Source: Sediminibacterium sp.
GTDB lineage: Bacteria > Bacteroidota > Bacteroidia > Chitinophagales > Chitinophagaceae
Length of the DNA: 8,161 nt
NCBI GenBank assembly: GCA_028288645.1
Contig: JAQBNJ010000134.1
Span: 1 to 8,161, forward strand
Direction of reading: 5' to 3'
The notes under the pieces are model-generated. The model made no database searches, was not told the DNA's origin, and saw only the letters and a program-made list of their open reading frames with translations. The position numbers and the translations under genes were made by a program. Below are positions 1 through 5,622 of this stretch, in pieces. Each line of letters starts with the position of its first letter. The stretch's first letter is position 1.

Positions 1-220
1 CTTACGAATGTATGCTGAACGAAAAAAATGGCCGGTGACAGAAATAGAAGTAACGGTGAGCCTTGAAAGAGTGGAAAAGAAAACCATTTTTACTAAATCG
101 ATCAAAGTAAATGGTGAAATTGATGAAACGCAAAGGCAACGTTTATTGGAGATCGCCGAATTGTGCCCTGTATCAAGAACATTGCGCGGCGAAGTGGAGA
201 TCAACGGAAATATTTCCTGA
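1..220 (+). CDS. OsmC family protein, C-terminal fragment (cut by window start)
   Basis: The reading frame is open from the window edge to a TGA at 218-220, giving about 72 residues of a protein whose start lies outside the window. The visible part begins LRMYAERKKWP and contains the ELCPVSRTL segment, with its cysteine codon at 164-166. Both match the C-terminal half of OsmC-type proteins, in which a conserved helix ends in CP(V/I)xxTL. The family consists of small dimeric cytoplasmic thiol peroxidases that reduce organic hydroperoxides using two cysteines. Only the second cysteine would be in this fragment, and it is present. Whether this is OsmC, Ohr or an uncharacterised OsmC-like (YhfA-type) subgroup cannot be decided without the N terminus. 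The stop codon lies inside an 11-bp hairpin (209-241). The neighbouring flavoprotein gene is on the same strand but separated by 216 bases with its own candidate promoter, so co-transcription is doubtful. Confidence 0.8.
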   Translation, partial: LRMYAERKKWPVTEIEVTVSLERVEKKTIFTKSIKVNGEIDETQRQRLLEIAELCPVSRTLRGEVEINGNIS

Positions 221-241
221 TATCATAAAGCAGGAAATATT
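209..241 (+). other. 11-bp perfect hairpin spanning the OsmC stop codon
   Basis: Bases 209-219 (AATATTTCCTG) are perfectly complementary in inverted orientation to 231-241, with an 11-base loop. The left arm overlaps the TGA stop at 218-220. No T-run follows, so it is not a standard intrinsic terminator. It may stabilise the 3' end of the mRNA or act as a weak terminator. The left arm also overlaps a 12-base palindrome at 206-217. Confidence 0.4.
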
Positions 242-290
242 AACTGGTGAACAAAGAGTGATAAAACATGTTATTATTATCAGACGATTT

Positions 291-380
291 TCTCTGTGTA
301 ACTCCGTGTTCTCCGTGTCTCTGTGGTGAAAAATATTAAAGCGAAAGCTTTACCACGGAGAACACAGAGTTACACAGAGA
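291..380. repeat. Inverted intergenic repeat (element A), CTCYGTG units
   Basis: The arms 291-317 and 354-380 are 27 bases each and complementary with a single mismatch. Each is built from spaced copies of the 7-mer CTCTGTG/CTCCGTG. Unit copies in the left arm and its continuation fall at about 292-298, 302-308, 311-317 and 319-325. The 36-base centre holds a second small hairpin: TAAAGC at 337-342 and GCTTTA at 347-352 around a GAAA tetraloop. No open reading frame of significance lies inside. Sequences of this wording occur dispersed between genes in many environmental bacteria as far as I recall, but I cannot confirm copy number here. It may be a REP-like or MITE-like element, or a bidirectional transcription terminator. 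Confidence 0.75.
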
Positions 381-393
381 TCTCACGAAACAA

Positions 394-424
394 ATTGTCA
401 TAATAAATTTTAAAAATCCGTTTG
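394..424 (+). promoter_or_regulatory. Candidate Bacteroidota-type promoter for the flavoprotein gene
   Basis: ATTG at 394-397 and TCCGTTTG at 417-424 are separated by 19 bases. This resembles the Bacteroidota -33 TTTG / -7 TAnnTTTG pattern with one mismatch in each box. The -7 box ends 12 bases before the ATG at 437, implying a very short leader. A GGAG at 428-431 with 5-base spacing to the ATG could serve as a ribosome binding site, which is uncommon in this phylum. Prediction by eye only. Confidence 0.35.
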
Positions 425-436
425 ACCGGAGTGAGT

Positions 437-1000
437 ATGAATATAGAGATCATATCAGGCAGCCCTAAAAAAGACAGCACCTCAAACCGGGTGGCCGTTT
501 TTTTACAAAAATATCTTTCAGAAAAAACGCATCATACAGTCAACATCATCGATGTGCGCGACTGGAACCTGCCCTTATTACAACAGGTTTTTTCCAGTGA
601 GGAAAAGGCACCCGATGCGTTTAAGCCATTAGCCAAACGAATGTTTGCCGCAGATGCTTTTATATTGGTGTCGCCGGAATACAATGGCAGCTATTCACCG
701 GCCCTGCAAAACCTGCTGGACCATTTTCCCAAACAGAGCCATAAGGCATTCGGCATTGTAACGGCTTCGGCCGGACCAATGGGTGGGATGCGGTCAACAC
801 AGCAACTGTTGCTGCTGATACCGGCGCTTTTTGGTATCGCATCACCGCATATGCTGGTAACGCCTTTGGTGGATAAGAAATTTGACGCTGAAGGAAACCT
901 GATCGACCCTGATTTCCAGGCCAACATCGACAATTTTGTTAAAGAATTCCTGTGGCTGGCGCAGACCCTGCACCCGGAACTGGAAACTGTATATAATTAA
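437..1000 (+). CDS. NADPH-dependent FMN reductase family flavoprotein
   Basis: This 187-residue protein has a flavodoxin-like fold of the FMN_red family, which uses NAD(P)H to reduce FMN or, in related members, quinones, azo dyes or chromate. Visible motifs are the phosphate-binding loop SGSPKKDSTSN near the N terminus (about residues 7-17), SPEYNGSYSPALQNLLD at residue 79 onward (the PEYN flavin-ring segment), and SAGPMGGMRS at about 111-120 (the glycine-rich GGxR segment). The length is normal for the family and no signal peptide or membrane segment is present, so it is cytoplasmic. I chose ATG 437 over the in-frame TTG at 422 because the protein then begins with the first beta strand (MNIEIISGSP) and a GGAG sits 5 bases upstream. 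A strong terminator follows the stop, so the gene is probably monocistronic. The physiological substrate cannot be inferred. Confidence 0.88.
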   Translation: MNIEIISGSPKKDSTSNRVAVFLQKYLSEKTHHTVNIIDVRDWNLPLLQQVFSSEEKAPDAFKPLAKRMFAADAFILVSPEYNGSYSPALQNLLDHFPKQSHKAFGIVTASAGPMGGMRSTQQLLLLIPALFGIASPHMLVTPLVDKKFDAEGNLIDPDFQANIDNFVKEFLWLAQTLHPELETVYN

Positions 1001-1011
1001 CGATAAAAAAT

Positions 1012-1043
1012 GTGGCGGAGTTGTAACTTCGCCACTTCTTTTT
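1012..1043 (+). terminator. Intrinsic terminator after the flavoprotein gene
   Basis: The arms GTGGCGGAG (1012-1020) and CTTCGCCAC (1027-1035) form a 9-bp stem with one G-T pair and a TTGTAA loop. TTCTTTTT (1036-1043) follows directly. This is a textbook Rho-independent terminator 11 bases after the flavoprotein stop. It also ends only 10 bases before the ATG of the PurF-like gene, so it lies in or directly before that gene's leader. Confidence 0.85.
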
Positions 1044-1053
1044 AATAACTACC

Positions 1054-2901
1054 ATGAGTGATGAGATTAAACACGAATGCGGGCTTGCCTTCATCCGTTT
1101 AAGAAAACCCTTCTCCTATTACCTGCAAAAACATGGCGCTGTCACGTACGGGTTAAACAAACTGTACCTGCTGATGGAAAAACAGCACAACCGCGGGCAG
1201 GACGGGGCGGGTATCGCCGCAGTAAAACTCAATGTTGAACCCGGCAATCCGTTCTTACACCGCATGCGTAGTTGCGCACAGCAGCCTATCGCTGATCTTT
1301 TTTTTAAGATAGGGCAGGAAATAACGGAACTGGAAAAATACCAGCCGGATATCAAACAACATCCCGGCCTGATGAAGGGCCACCTGCCATTTTTGGGAGA
1401 AATACTATTGGGCCATTTACGATATGGCACCCAGGGGAAGAACAACGCCGAATTCTGTCACCCATTTATTAAAAGGGATTTGATGCCGGGAAAAAATCTT
1501 GCACTCGCAGGAAATTTTAACCTGGTGAATACGGATGAATTGTTCGACCTGATCAATATGGATCCGGGAGAATTTCAAAAACAAAGTGATCTCGCGGCGA
1601 TGATGGAAGTATTGCATCATTTTTTAACGAAAGAAGATGAAGCACATCCCAACGCGGCCGATATTGCTACTGTATTGAAAAAAGCAACGCCGCTGTTTGA
1701 TGGTGGCTATACTATCGGCGGAGTATTGGGAAACGGCCACAGTTTTGTAATGCGTGATGAACATGGGATCCGTCCAGCCTATTATTATATCAACGATGAA
1801 GTGATTGTTGCGGCAAGTGAACGGGCGGCTATCCGCACAACATTCAATGTAGGCGAGAACGAAGTGTTGGAACTGATGCCGGGAACGGCATTGATCGTTG
1901 ATGATGCAGGCAATTATAAAATAGAAAAGATCCTCGAACCCAAAGAAAGAAGAGCCTGTAGTTTTGAACGCATCTATTTTTCACGCGGCAGTGATGAAAA
2001 AATTTATCGTGAAAGAATTGCATTGGGTCATCACCTGAGCAAGACCGTTTTGGAAAGTATCAGTTACGACCTCAAGAATACTATCTTCTCATATATACCG
2101 AACACCGCCGAAGTTGCTTTTTACGGCCTCGTAAAAGGCATGGAAGAGTACCTCAACAAAATAAAAGTAGAACGCATACTCAGTTGGGGCAATGATTTTA
2201 CGCCGGAGAAACTGGAAGAAATGGTAACGCGAAAGATCCGCCAGGAGAAGATCGCGATCAAGGATGTTAAGCTCCGCACCTTCATTACAGAAGACGCGAA
2301 CCGGAATGAAATGGTGCAGCACGTGTACGATATCACTTACGGAACTGTTCGCAGGAACGAGGATACACTTGTGGTAATTGATGACAGCATTGTACGCGGA
2401 ACCACTTTAAAAGAAAGCATCGTACGCATGCTGGCGCGATTGCAACCGAAGAAAATAATTGTTGTTTCATCTGCCCCACAGATCCGTTACCCGGATTGTT
2501 ACGGAATTGATATGAGCAAACTCGGCGATTTCATCGCCTTTCGAGCAGCGATCGCTTTATTGAAAGAAAGAAACATGGAGCATGTACTCACTGAGATCCA
2601 AGAAAAAATAAAGGAACTGCAACGCAATAACCAATTGCATACAGAGAACGTAGTGCGCCAGGTTTACAAACCATTTACCACCCAGGAAATCTCCGACAAG
2701 ATCGCGCAACTCATTACTCCGCCGGAACTCAATATCGATATACAGGTCATTTATCAAACCATCGAAGACCTTCACGATAGTTGCCCGACCAATACAGGCG
2801 ATTGGTATTTCACAGGAAATTATCCAACACCGGGAGGGAACAGGGTTGTGAATAAAGCTTTCTTAAATTATATTGAGGGGAAGAATGTGAGAGGGTATTG
2901 A
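1054..2901 (+). CDS. purF: Amidophosphoribosyltransferase, long PurF-like form
   Basis: This 615-residue cytoplasmic enzyme is of the PurF type, which uses glutamine amide nitrogen and PRPP to make phosphoribosylamine, the first step of purine synthesis. The N-terminal Ntn glutaminase domain starts at Cys9 (HECGLAF), implying removal of eight residues. It continues with NRGQDGAGI at 46-54, LGHLRYGT at 119-126 and AGN at 152-154. The C-terminal phosphoribosyltransferase domain has the PRPP motif VVIDDSIVRGTT at 440-451 and RYPDCYGID ending at 486. The protein is about 100 residues longer than the E. coli enzyme, with extra sequence of roughly 30 residues between 54 and 119 and another between IPNT (about 351) and RTFI (408-411). 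Cys302 is in a CSFERIYF context like an iron-sulfur ligand of the Bacillus enzyme. The CxxC expected before FTG(K/N)YPT is replaced by DWYF (583-586), so a cluster is unlikely. No promoter is evident. The symbol is tentative: Bacteroidota can carry a standard PurF as well, and this may be a paralog with a shifted role. Confidence 0.85.
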   Translation: MSDEIKHECGLAFIRLRKPFSYYLQKHGAVTYGLNKLYLLMEKQHNRGQDGAGIAAVKLNVEPGNPFLHRMRSCAQQPIADLFFKIGQEITELEKYQPDIKQHPGLMKGHLPFLGEILLGHLRYGTQGKNNAEFCHPFIKRDLMPGKNLALAGNFNLVNTDELFDLINMDPGEFQKQSDLAAMMEVLHHFLTKEDEAHPNAADIATVLKKATPLFDGGYTIGGVLGNGHSFVMRDEHGIRPAYYYINDEVIVAASERAAIRTTFNVGENEVLELMPGTALIVDDAGNYKIEKILEPKERRACSFERIYFSRGSDEKIYRERIALGHHLSKTVLESISYDLKNTIFSYIPNTAEVAFYGLVKGMEEYLNKIKVERILSWGNDFTPEKLEEMVTRKIRQEKIAIKDVKLRTFITEDANRNEMVQHVYDITYGTVRRNEDTLVVIDDSIVRGTTLKESIVRMLARLQPKKIIVVSSAPQIRYPDCYGIDMSKLGDFIAFRAAIALLKERNMEHVLTEIQEKIKELQRNNQLHTENVVRQVYKPFTTQEISDKIAQLITPPELNIDIQVIYQTIEDLHDSCPTNTGDWYFTGNYPTPGGNRVVNKAFLNYIEGKNVRGY

Positions 2902-2905
2902 AAAA

Positions 2906-3038
2906 GCGGTTAGCTATTAGCCTTTAGCCGTTAGCAATGTACGCTGCCTGACCTTGTTGCATACACCAGCGACACTGTAATGATAATGCTTTCGCTAATA
3001 CCTAATACCTAATACCTAATGCCTAAAAGCTAACAGCT
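2906..3038. repeat. Heptad inverted element B (TTAGC/TTAGG type) between convergent genes
   Basis: The left arm carries four tandem 7-mers at 2909-2936 (GTTAGCT, ATTAGCC, TTTAGCC, GTTAGCA), preceded by AGCG. The right arm carries six at 2994-3035 (GCTAATA, CCTAATA twice, CCTAATG, CCTAAAA, GCTAACA), closed by GCT. Read on the minus strand, the right arm is the same heptad family in the same AGCT-first order, so the two arms are imperfect inverted copies around a 57-base centre. The element fills the gap between the PurF-like stop (7 bases to the first heptad) and the FabH-like stop (3 bases to AGCT). A role as bidirectional terminator or RNA stabiliser is inferred from position. No T-run is present. 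Confidence 0.8.
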
Positions 3039-3041
3039 TCC

Positions 3042-4121
3042 TCAAACCCTATAACAGATCGCATTAATATTCATCCCCGCACCCACAGAAGCAAACATGA
3101 TGATATCACCCGGCTCTATTTCGTGGGCGCCGAATTTTTCATGTTTTACCAGGTCATATAAAGTAGGGATGGTGGCAACGGAACTGTTGCCGAATTTATG
3201 AATGCTCATGGGCATGATGTCTGAGGGCACATCTTTTAATCCGTATAATTTGTAAAGTGCTTTTACAAAACCTTCATCCATTTTTTCATTCGCCTGGTGA
3301 AGAAAGAATTTATTTACATCGGTTACCTGCAGGCCACATTTATCAAGACATGCTTTCATAGCCAGCGGAACATTTTTGATGGCGTATTCATATACTTTGC
3401 GCCCCTTCATTTTCATGTAACGAACATCCGGATCTGCATCGGGGAAATTGGATTTTCCGTATTGAAGAAAAAAGGCTTCATCCACGCAATGGCTCTGTAC
3501 GCTGCAGGCAAGTATACCGCTTTCCGTTTCATCAGCAGGAATGGCTTCTATAACCGTAGCGCCGGCGCCATCGCTGAAGATCATGCTGTCGCGGTCGTAG
3601 ATATCGATCACGCGGCTTAATGTTTCGGCGCCGATGACAAGGCATTTTTTTGCCATGCCTGATTTGATATAGGAATCGGCTTGTATCACACCCTGTATCC
3701 ATCCGGGGCAGCCAAATAAAATATCATACGCAACGCAATTTGGATTTCGTATGCCAAGCGATTGTTTTACGCGGGATGATAATGCCGGCAATGCATCTGT
3801 CTGTATGGTATCTTTTAATACGTTCCCGAAATTATGTGCCACAATGATCTGGTCGAGTGTTTCAGGATCAACGCCCGAGTCTTTGATCGCATTGCGTGCC
3901 GCCATAGTGGCCATATCAGAAGTGTTCATGTCGCTATCTGCATAACGGCGTTCTTCAATTCCGGTGATATCCCTGAACTTATCTACGATCTCATTAGGGG
4001 CGGCTACAATGGGTTGGTGATCTTCTCCATAAAACTGCTGTGTGGCAAAATCCCTGTTGGTTTTGATATTCGGGGGAATATAGCTTCCTGTACCAGTGAT
4101 CACGGTTCTTATCTGCGGCAT
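3042..4121 (-). CDS. 3-oxoacyl-ACP synthase III family protein (FabH-like)
   Basis: This 359-residue thiolase-fold condensing enzyme has the KAS III catalytic triad: Cys138 in FGCPGW, His275 in FLHQANEKM and Asn312 in FGNSSVATIP. The GxGxG-like C-terminal end (SVGAGMNINAICYRV) is also typical. KAS III enzymes condense an acyl-CoA with malonyl-ACP, starting fatty acid or specialised lipid and polyketide chains in the cytoplasm. At 359 residues it is about 40 longer than E. coli FabH (317), with extra sequence in the region 100-127 before the nucleophile. The usual housekeeping neighbours (plsX, rpmF, fabD) are absent, so it may be a paralog with a specialised acyl substrate rather than the housekeeping FabH; that is why no symbol is given. 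ATG 4121 begins directly at the first strand (MPQIRTVITGTGSYIPP). It is the last of three minus-strand genes, separated from manC by 267 bases containing repeats and a GC-rich hairpin. Confidence 0.88.
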   Translation of the reverse strand: MPQIRTVITGTGSYIPPNIKTNRDFATQQFYGEDHQPIVAAPNEIVDKFRDITGIEERRYADSDMNTSDMATMAARNAIKDSGVDPETLDQIIVAHNFGNVLKDTIQTDALPALSSRVKQSLGIRNPNCVAYDILFGCPGWIQGVIQADSYIKSGMAKKCLVIGAETLSRVIDIYDRDSMIFSDGAGATVIEAIPADETESGILACSVQSHCVDEAFFLQYGKSNFPDADPDVRYMKMKGRKVYEYAIKNVPLAMKACLDKCGLQVTDVNKFFLHQANEKMDEGFVKALYKLYGLKDVPSDIMPMSIHKFGNSSVATIPTLYDLVKHEKFGAHEIEPGDIIMFASVGAGMNINAICYRV

Positions 4122-4160
4122 ACAATGGGTTAGTGCTTTTAAAAACGAGCTATCGGGTGT

Positions 4161-4196
4161 CCCGCCAACAGGCGGGCCTGCCTGCCGGTAAGCAGG
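4161..4196. repeat. GC-rich double hairpin upstream of the FabH-like gene
   Basis: Two hairpins are in tandem: CCCGCC (4161-4166) with GGCGGG (4171-4176) around AACA, and CCTGC (4181-4185) with GCAGG (4192-4196) around CGGTAA. The composition is much more GC-rich than the flanks. The block lies 40 bases upstream of the FabH-like ATG, within its probable leader or promoter region. No T-run follows on the minus strand within a few bases; on the plus strand the run after 4196 is only ATTT. It may be another dispersed palindromic repeat or a leader structure that affects expression. Confidence 0.6.
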
Positions 4197-4250
4197 ATTT
4201 CAAATGTAATAATTAATCACACACAAAAAAGCGACCGGGCGTTAGTTAAA

Positions 4251-4384
4251 AGCTATGAGCCATGAGCTGCGAGCTGTGAGCCAAAACCACGAAGCTCACG
4301 ACTTCCTACATAGTCACAAAAAAAGCTGTGAGCTCCGGTTAAAATACCGCCAGGCTCACAACTCATGGCTCAAAGCTCACAGCT
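4251..4384. repeat. Heptad inverted element C (TGAGC type) between manC and the FabH-like gene
   Basis: The left arm is AGCTATG, AGCCATG, AGCTGCG, AGCTGTG, AGCC at 4251-4282, tandem 7-mers in unbroken register. The right arm is GCTCACA, ACTCATG, GCTCAAA, GCTCACA, GCT at 4354-4384, the inverse of the same units. Read inward, both arms are AGCT followed by four NTGAGCN-like heptads. The 71-base centre has a nested 7-bp inverted pair, AGCTCAC (4293-4299) with GTGAGCT (4328-4334). The right arm ends 4 bases before the manC stop codon on the plus-strand map, that is, 4 bases after it in manC transcription. No coding potential is credible inside. Confidence 0.8.
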
Positions 4385-4388
4385 GTCC

Positions 4389-5471
4389 TCACAAATATTT
4401 ATCCCCCTTATTCCTCTTCACCTCAGCCACGTATTCTTTGATCGATTGTTCTTTTTCTTTCTTGCAGATCAGTAGTACATCTTTTGTATCTACTATGATA
4501 AAATCATCCATGCCCTGCAATACAACTAATTTTTTATTGGGAGCCGATACCATGCATTTGGTAGCATCTATCACGATCACATTCTCTCCTGCCACAGCGT
4601 TACCGAGGTAATCTTTTTCGAGATTATCGTAGGCGCTGTTCCAGGTACCCAGGTCACTCCAGCCGAAAGACGAAGGGATCACATATACATTGTCGGCTTT
4701 TTCCATGATGGCAAAGTCGATTGATACGTTCGTACACAAAGGATAGATCCGGTTAATGGCTTCCTTCTCGTTTGGTGTATTCAGGTTTTCTTTTTCGCCA
4801 TCAAACAGGTCGAACATTTCGGGCTGATACATTTCAAATGCTTTCACCACATTTTTTACCTGCCATACAAAGATGCCCGCGTTCCAGAGAAAATCGCCGC
4901 TGGCAAGAAAGGTCTTGGCCAGTTCAAGATTTGGTTTCTCGGTGAAGGTCTTTACCTTATAAATACCGTCAGCAACAGCCATGGGCTCATGTTGTATATA
5001 CCCATAACCCGTATTCGGATGCGTGGGTTTGATGCCTAAGGTTACCAGCGATTTAATGTGCTTTACAAAATCCAGGGCCTCTACAGTGATCTTGCGGAAA
5101 TTCTCATTGTCCAATATCATGTGATCACTCGGCGCCACGATCAGTGAAGCTTCGGGATCTTTCTGTAACAATTTGAAAGAAATATAAGCAACACAGGGCG
5201 CTGTGTTCTTCCGGCTTGGTTCTGCAAGAATGTTTTCGGGATCCAGTGCAGGCAGTTGCTCCTTTACGATATGGGTATACTCTTCCGATGTAACTACAAA
5301 GATGTTTTCAACCGGGATAAAAGCTGCATAGCGCTCAAAGGTCCATTGGATCAGCGTTTTGCCCGTATTCAAAATATCAAGAAACTGTTTTGGATAACCC
5401 GCCCTGCTACTTGGCCAGAAACGGCTTCCGATACCCCCTGCCATGATCGCTACATAGTGATGCTTGTTCAT
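4389..5471 (-). CDS. manC: Mannose-1-phosphate guanylyltransferase
   Basis: This 360-residue enzyme makes GDP-mannose from GTP and mannose 1-phosphate, the donor for mannose, fucose and related residues in surface polysaccharides and glycoproteins. Motifs in order are the nucleotide-binding signature AGGIGSRFWPSSRAGYPKQF (11-30), EPSRKNTAP (84-92), APSDHMI (113-119) with the metal-binding aspartate, GYGYI (155-159), FTEKP (176-180), WNAGIFVW (196-203), SIDFAIMEK (250-258) and GWSDLGTW (270-277). The length matches the single-function form; the C-terminal phosphomannose isomerase (cupin) domain of bifunctional enzymes is absent. I chose ATG 5471 because the protein then begins MNKHHYVAIMAGG, typical for the family. 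The longer frame from TTG 5510 adds residues with no family counterpart. It lies between kdsD and the FabH-like gene on the same strand, suggesting a precursor supply role for surface glycans. Confidence 0.93.
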   Translation of the reverse strand: MNKHHYVAIMAGGIGSRFWPSSRAGYPKQFLDILNTGKTLIQWTFERYAAFIPVENIFVVTSEEYTHIVKEQLPALDPENILAEPSRKNTAPCVAYISFKLLQKDPEASLIVAPSDHMILDNENFRKITVEALDFVKHIKSLVTLGIKPTHPNTGYGYIQHEPMAVADGIYKVKTFTEKPNLELAKTFLASGDFLWNAGIFVWQVKNVVKAFEMYQPEMFDLFDGEKENLNTPNEKEAINRIYPLCTNVSIDFAIMEKADNVYVIPSSFGWSDLGTWNSAYDNLEKDYLGNAVAGENVIVIDATKCMVSAPNKKLVVLQGMDDFIIVDTKDVLLICKKEKEQSIKEYVAEVKRNKGDKYL

Positions 5472-5477
5472 TAATTC

Positions 5478-5511
5478 GAAAGTTAGATAACGGGCAATTT
5501 TGCGCTGCAAT
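5478..5511 (-). promoter_or_regulatory. Candidate promoter for manC
   Basis: On the minus strand ATTG (5511-5508) is followed after 22 bases by TAACTTTC (5485-5478), one base from the Bacteroidota -7 TAnnTTTG. The box ends 6 bases before the ATG at 5471, which would give a nearly leaderless transcript. The spacing is slightly longer than usual. It lies between element D and the gene. Weak evidence, judged by eye. Confidence 0.25.
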
Positions 5512-5528
5512 ATTACAGGCTTTATTCC

Positions 5529-5619
5529 AGCTATTAGCTATTAGCATTTAGCCATTAGCAGAAAAATACATTATTATATCACTAACAAGCTAACTGCTAA
5601 CGCCTAATACCTAACAGCT
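5529..5619. repeat. Heptad inverted element D (TTAGC/TTAGG type) between kdsD and manC
   Basis: The left arm is AGCT (5529-5532) plus four tandem heptads at 5533-5560 (ATTAGCT, ATTAGCA, TTTAGCC, ATTAGCA). The right arm is GCTAACT, GCTAACG, CCTAATA, CCTAACA at 5589-5616, closed by GCT to 5619. A further out-of-register ACTAACA lies at 5581-5587. Read inward, both arms have the form AGCT then four NTTAGSN units, inverted around a 28-base AT-rich centre. The right arm begins 3 bases after the kdsD stop in kdsD transcription. It has the same architecture as element B but a much shorter centre. Confidence 0.8.
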
Positions 5620-5622
5620 TGC

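Noticed and set aside
111..329. 72-residue plus-strand open frame after the OsmC gene
   Set aside because: It overlaps the OsmC coding frame and ends in the arm of element A, with no recognisable protein features.
2994..3035. Short tandem repeats resembling a CRISPR array
   Set aside because: The units are 7 bases, directly adjacent and have no spacers; no cas genes are nearby.
3834..4133. 99-residue plus-strand open frame opposite the FabH-like gene
   Set aside because: It is antisense to the conserved N-terminal part of a clear KAS III gene, so it is a shadow.
4122..4388. tRNA or structured RNA gene in the manC to FabH-like gap
   Set aside because: No cloverleaf, T-loop consensus or CCA-end context was found; the structure is explained by the repeats.
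4255..4611. 118-residue plus-strand open frame
   Set aside because: It begins inside element C and runs antisense through the C terminus of manC; its composition is dictated by the repeat and the manC frame.
2906..5619. Heptad elements as insertion sequence ends or transposon remnants
   Set aside because: Centres of 28-71 bases contain no transposase fragment, and no clear target-site duplications were seen; a non-autonomous element remains possible.
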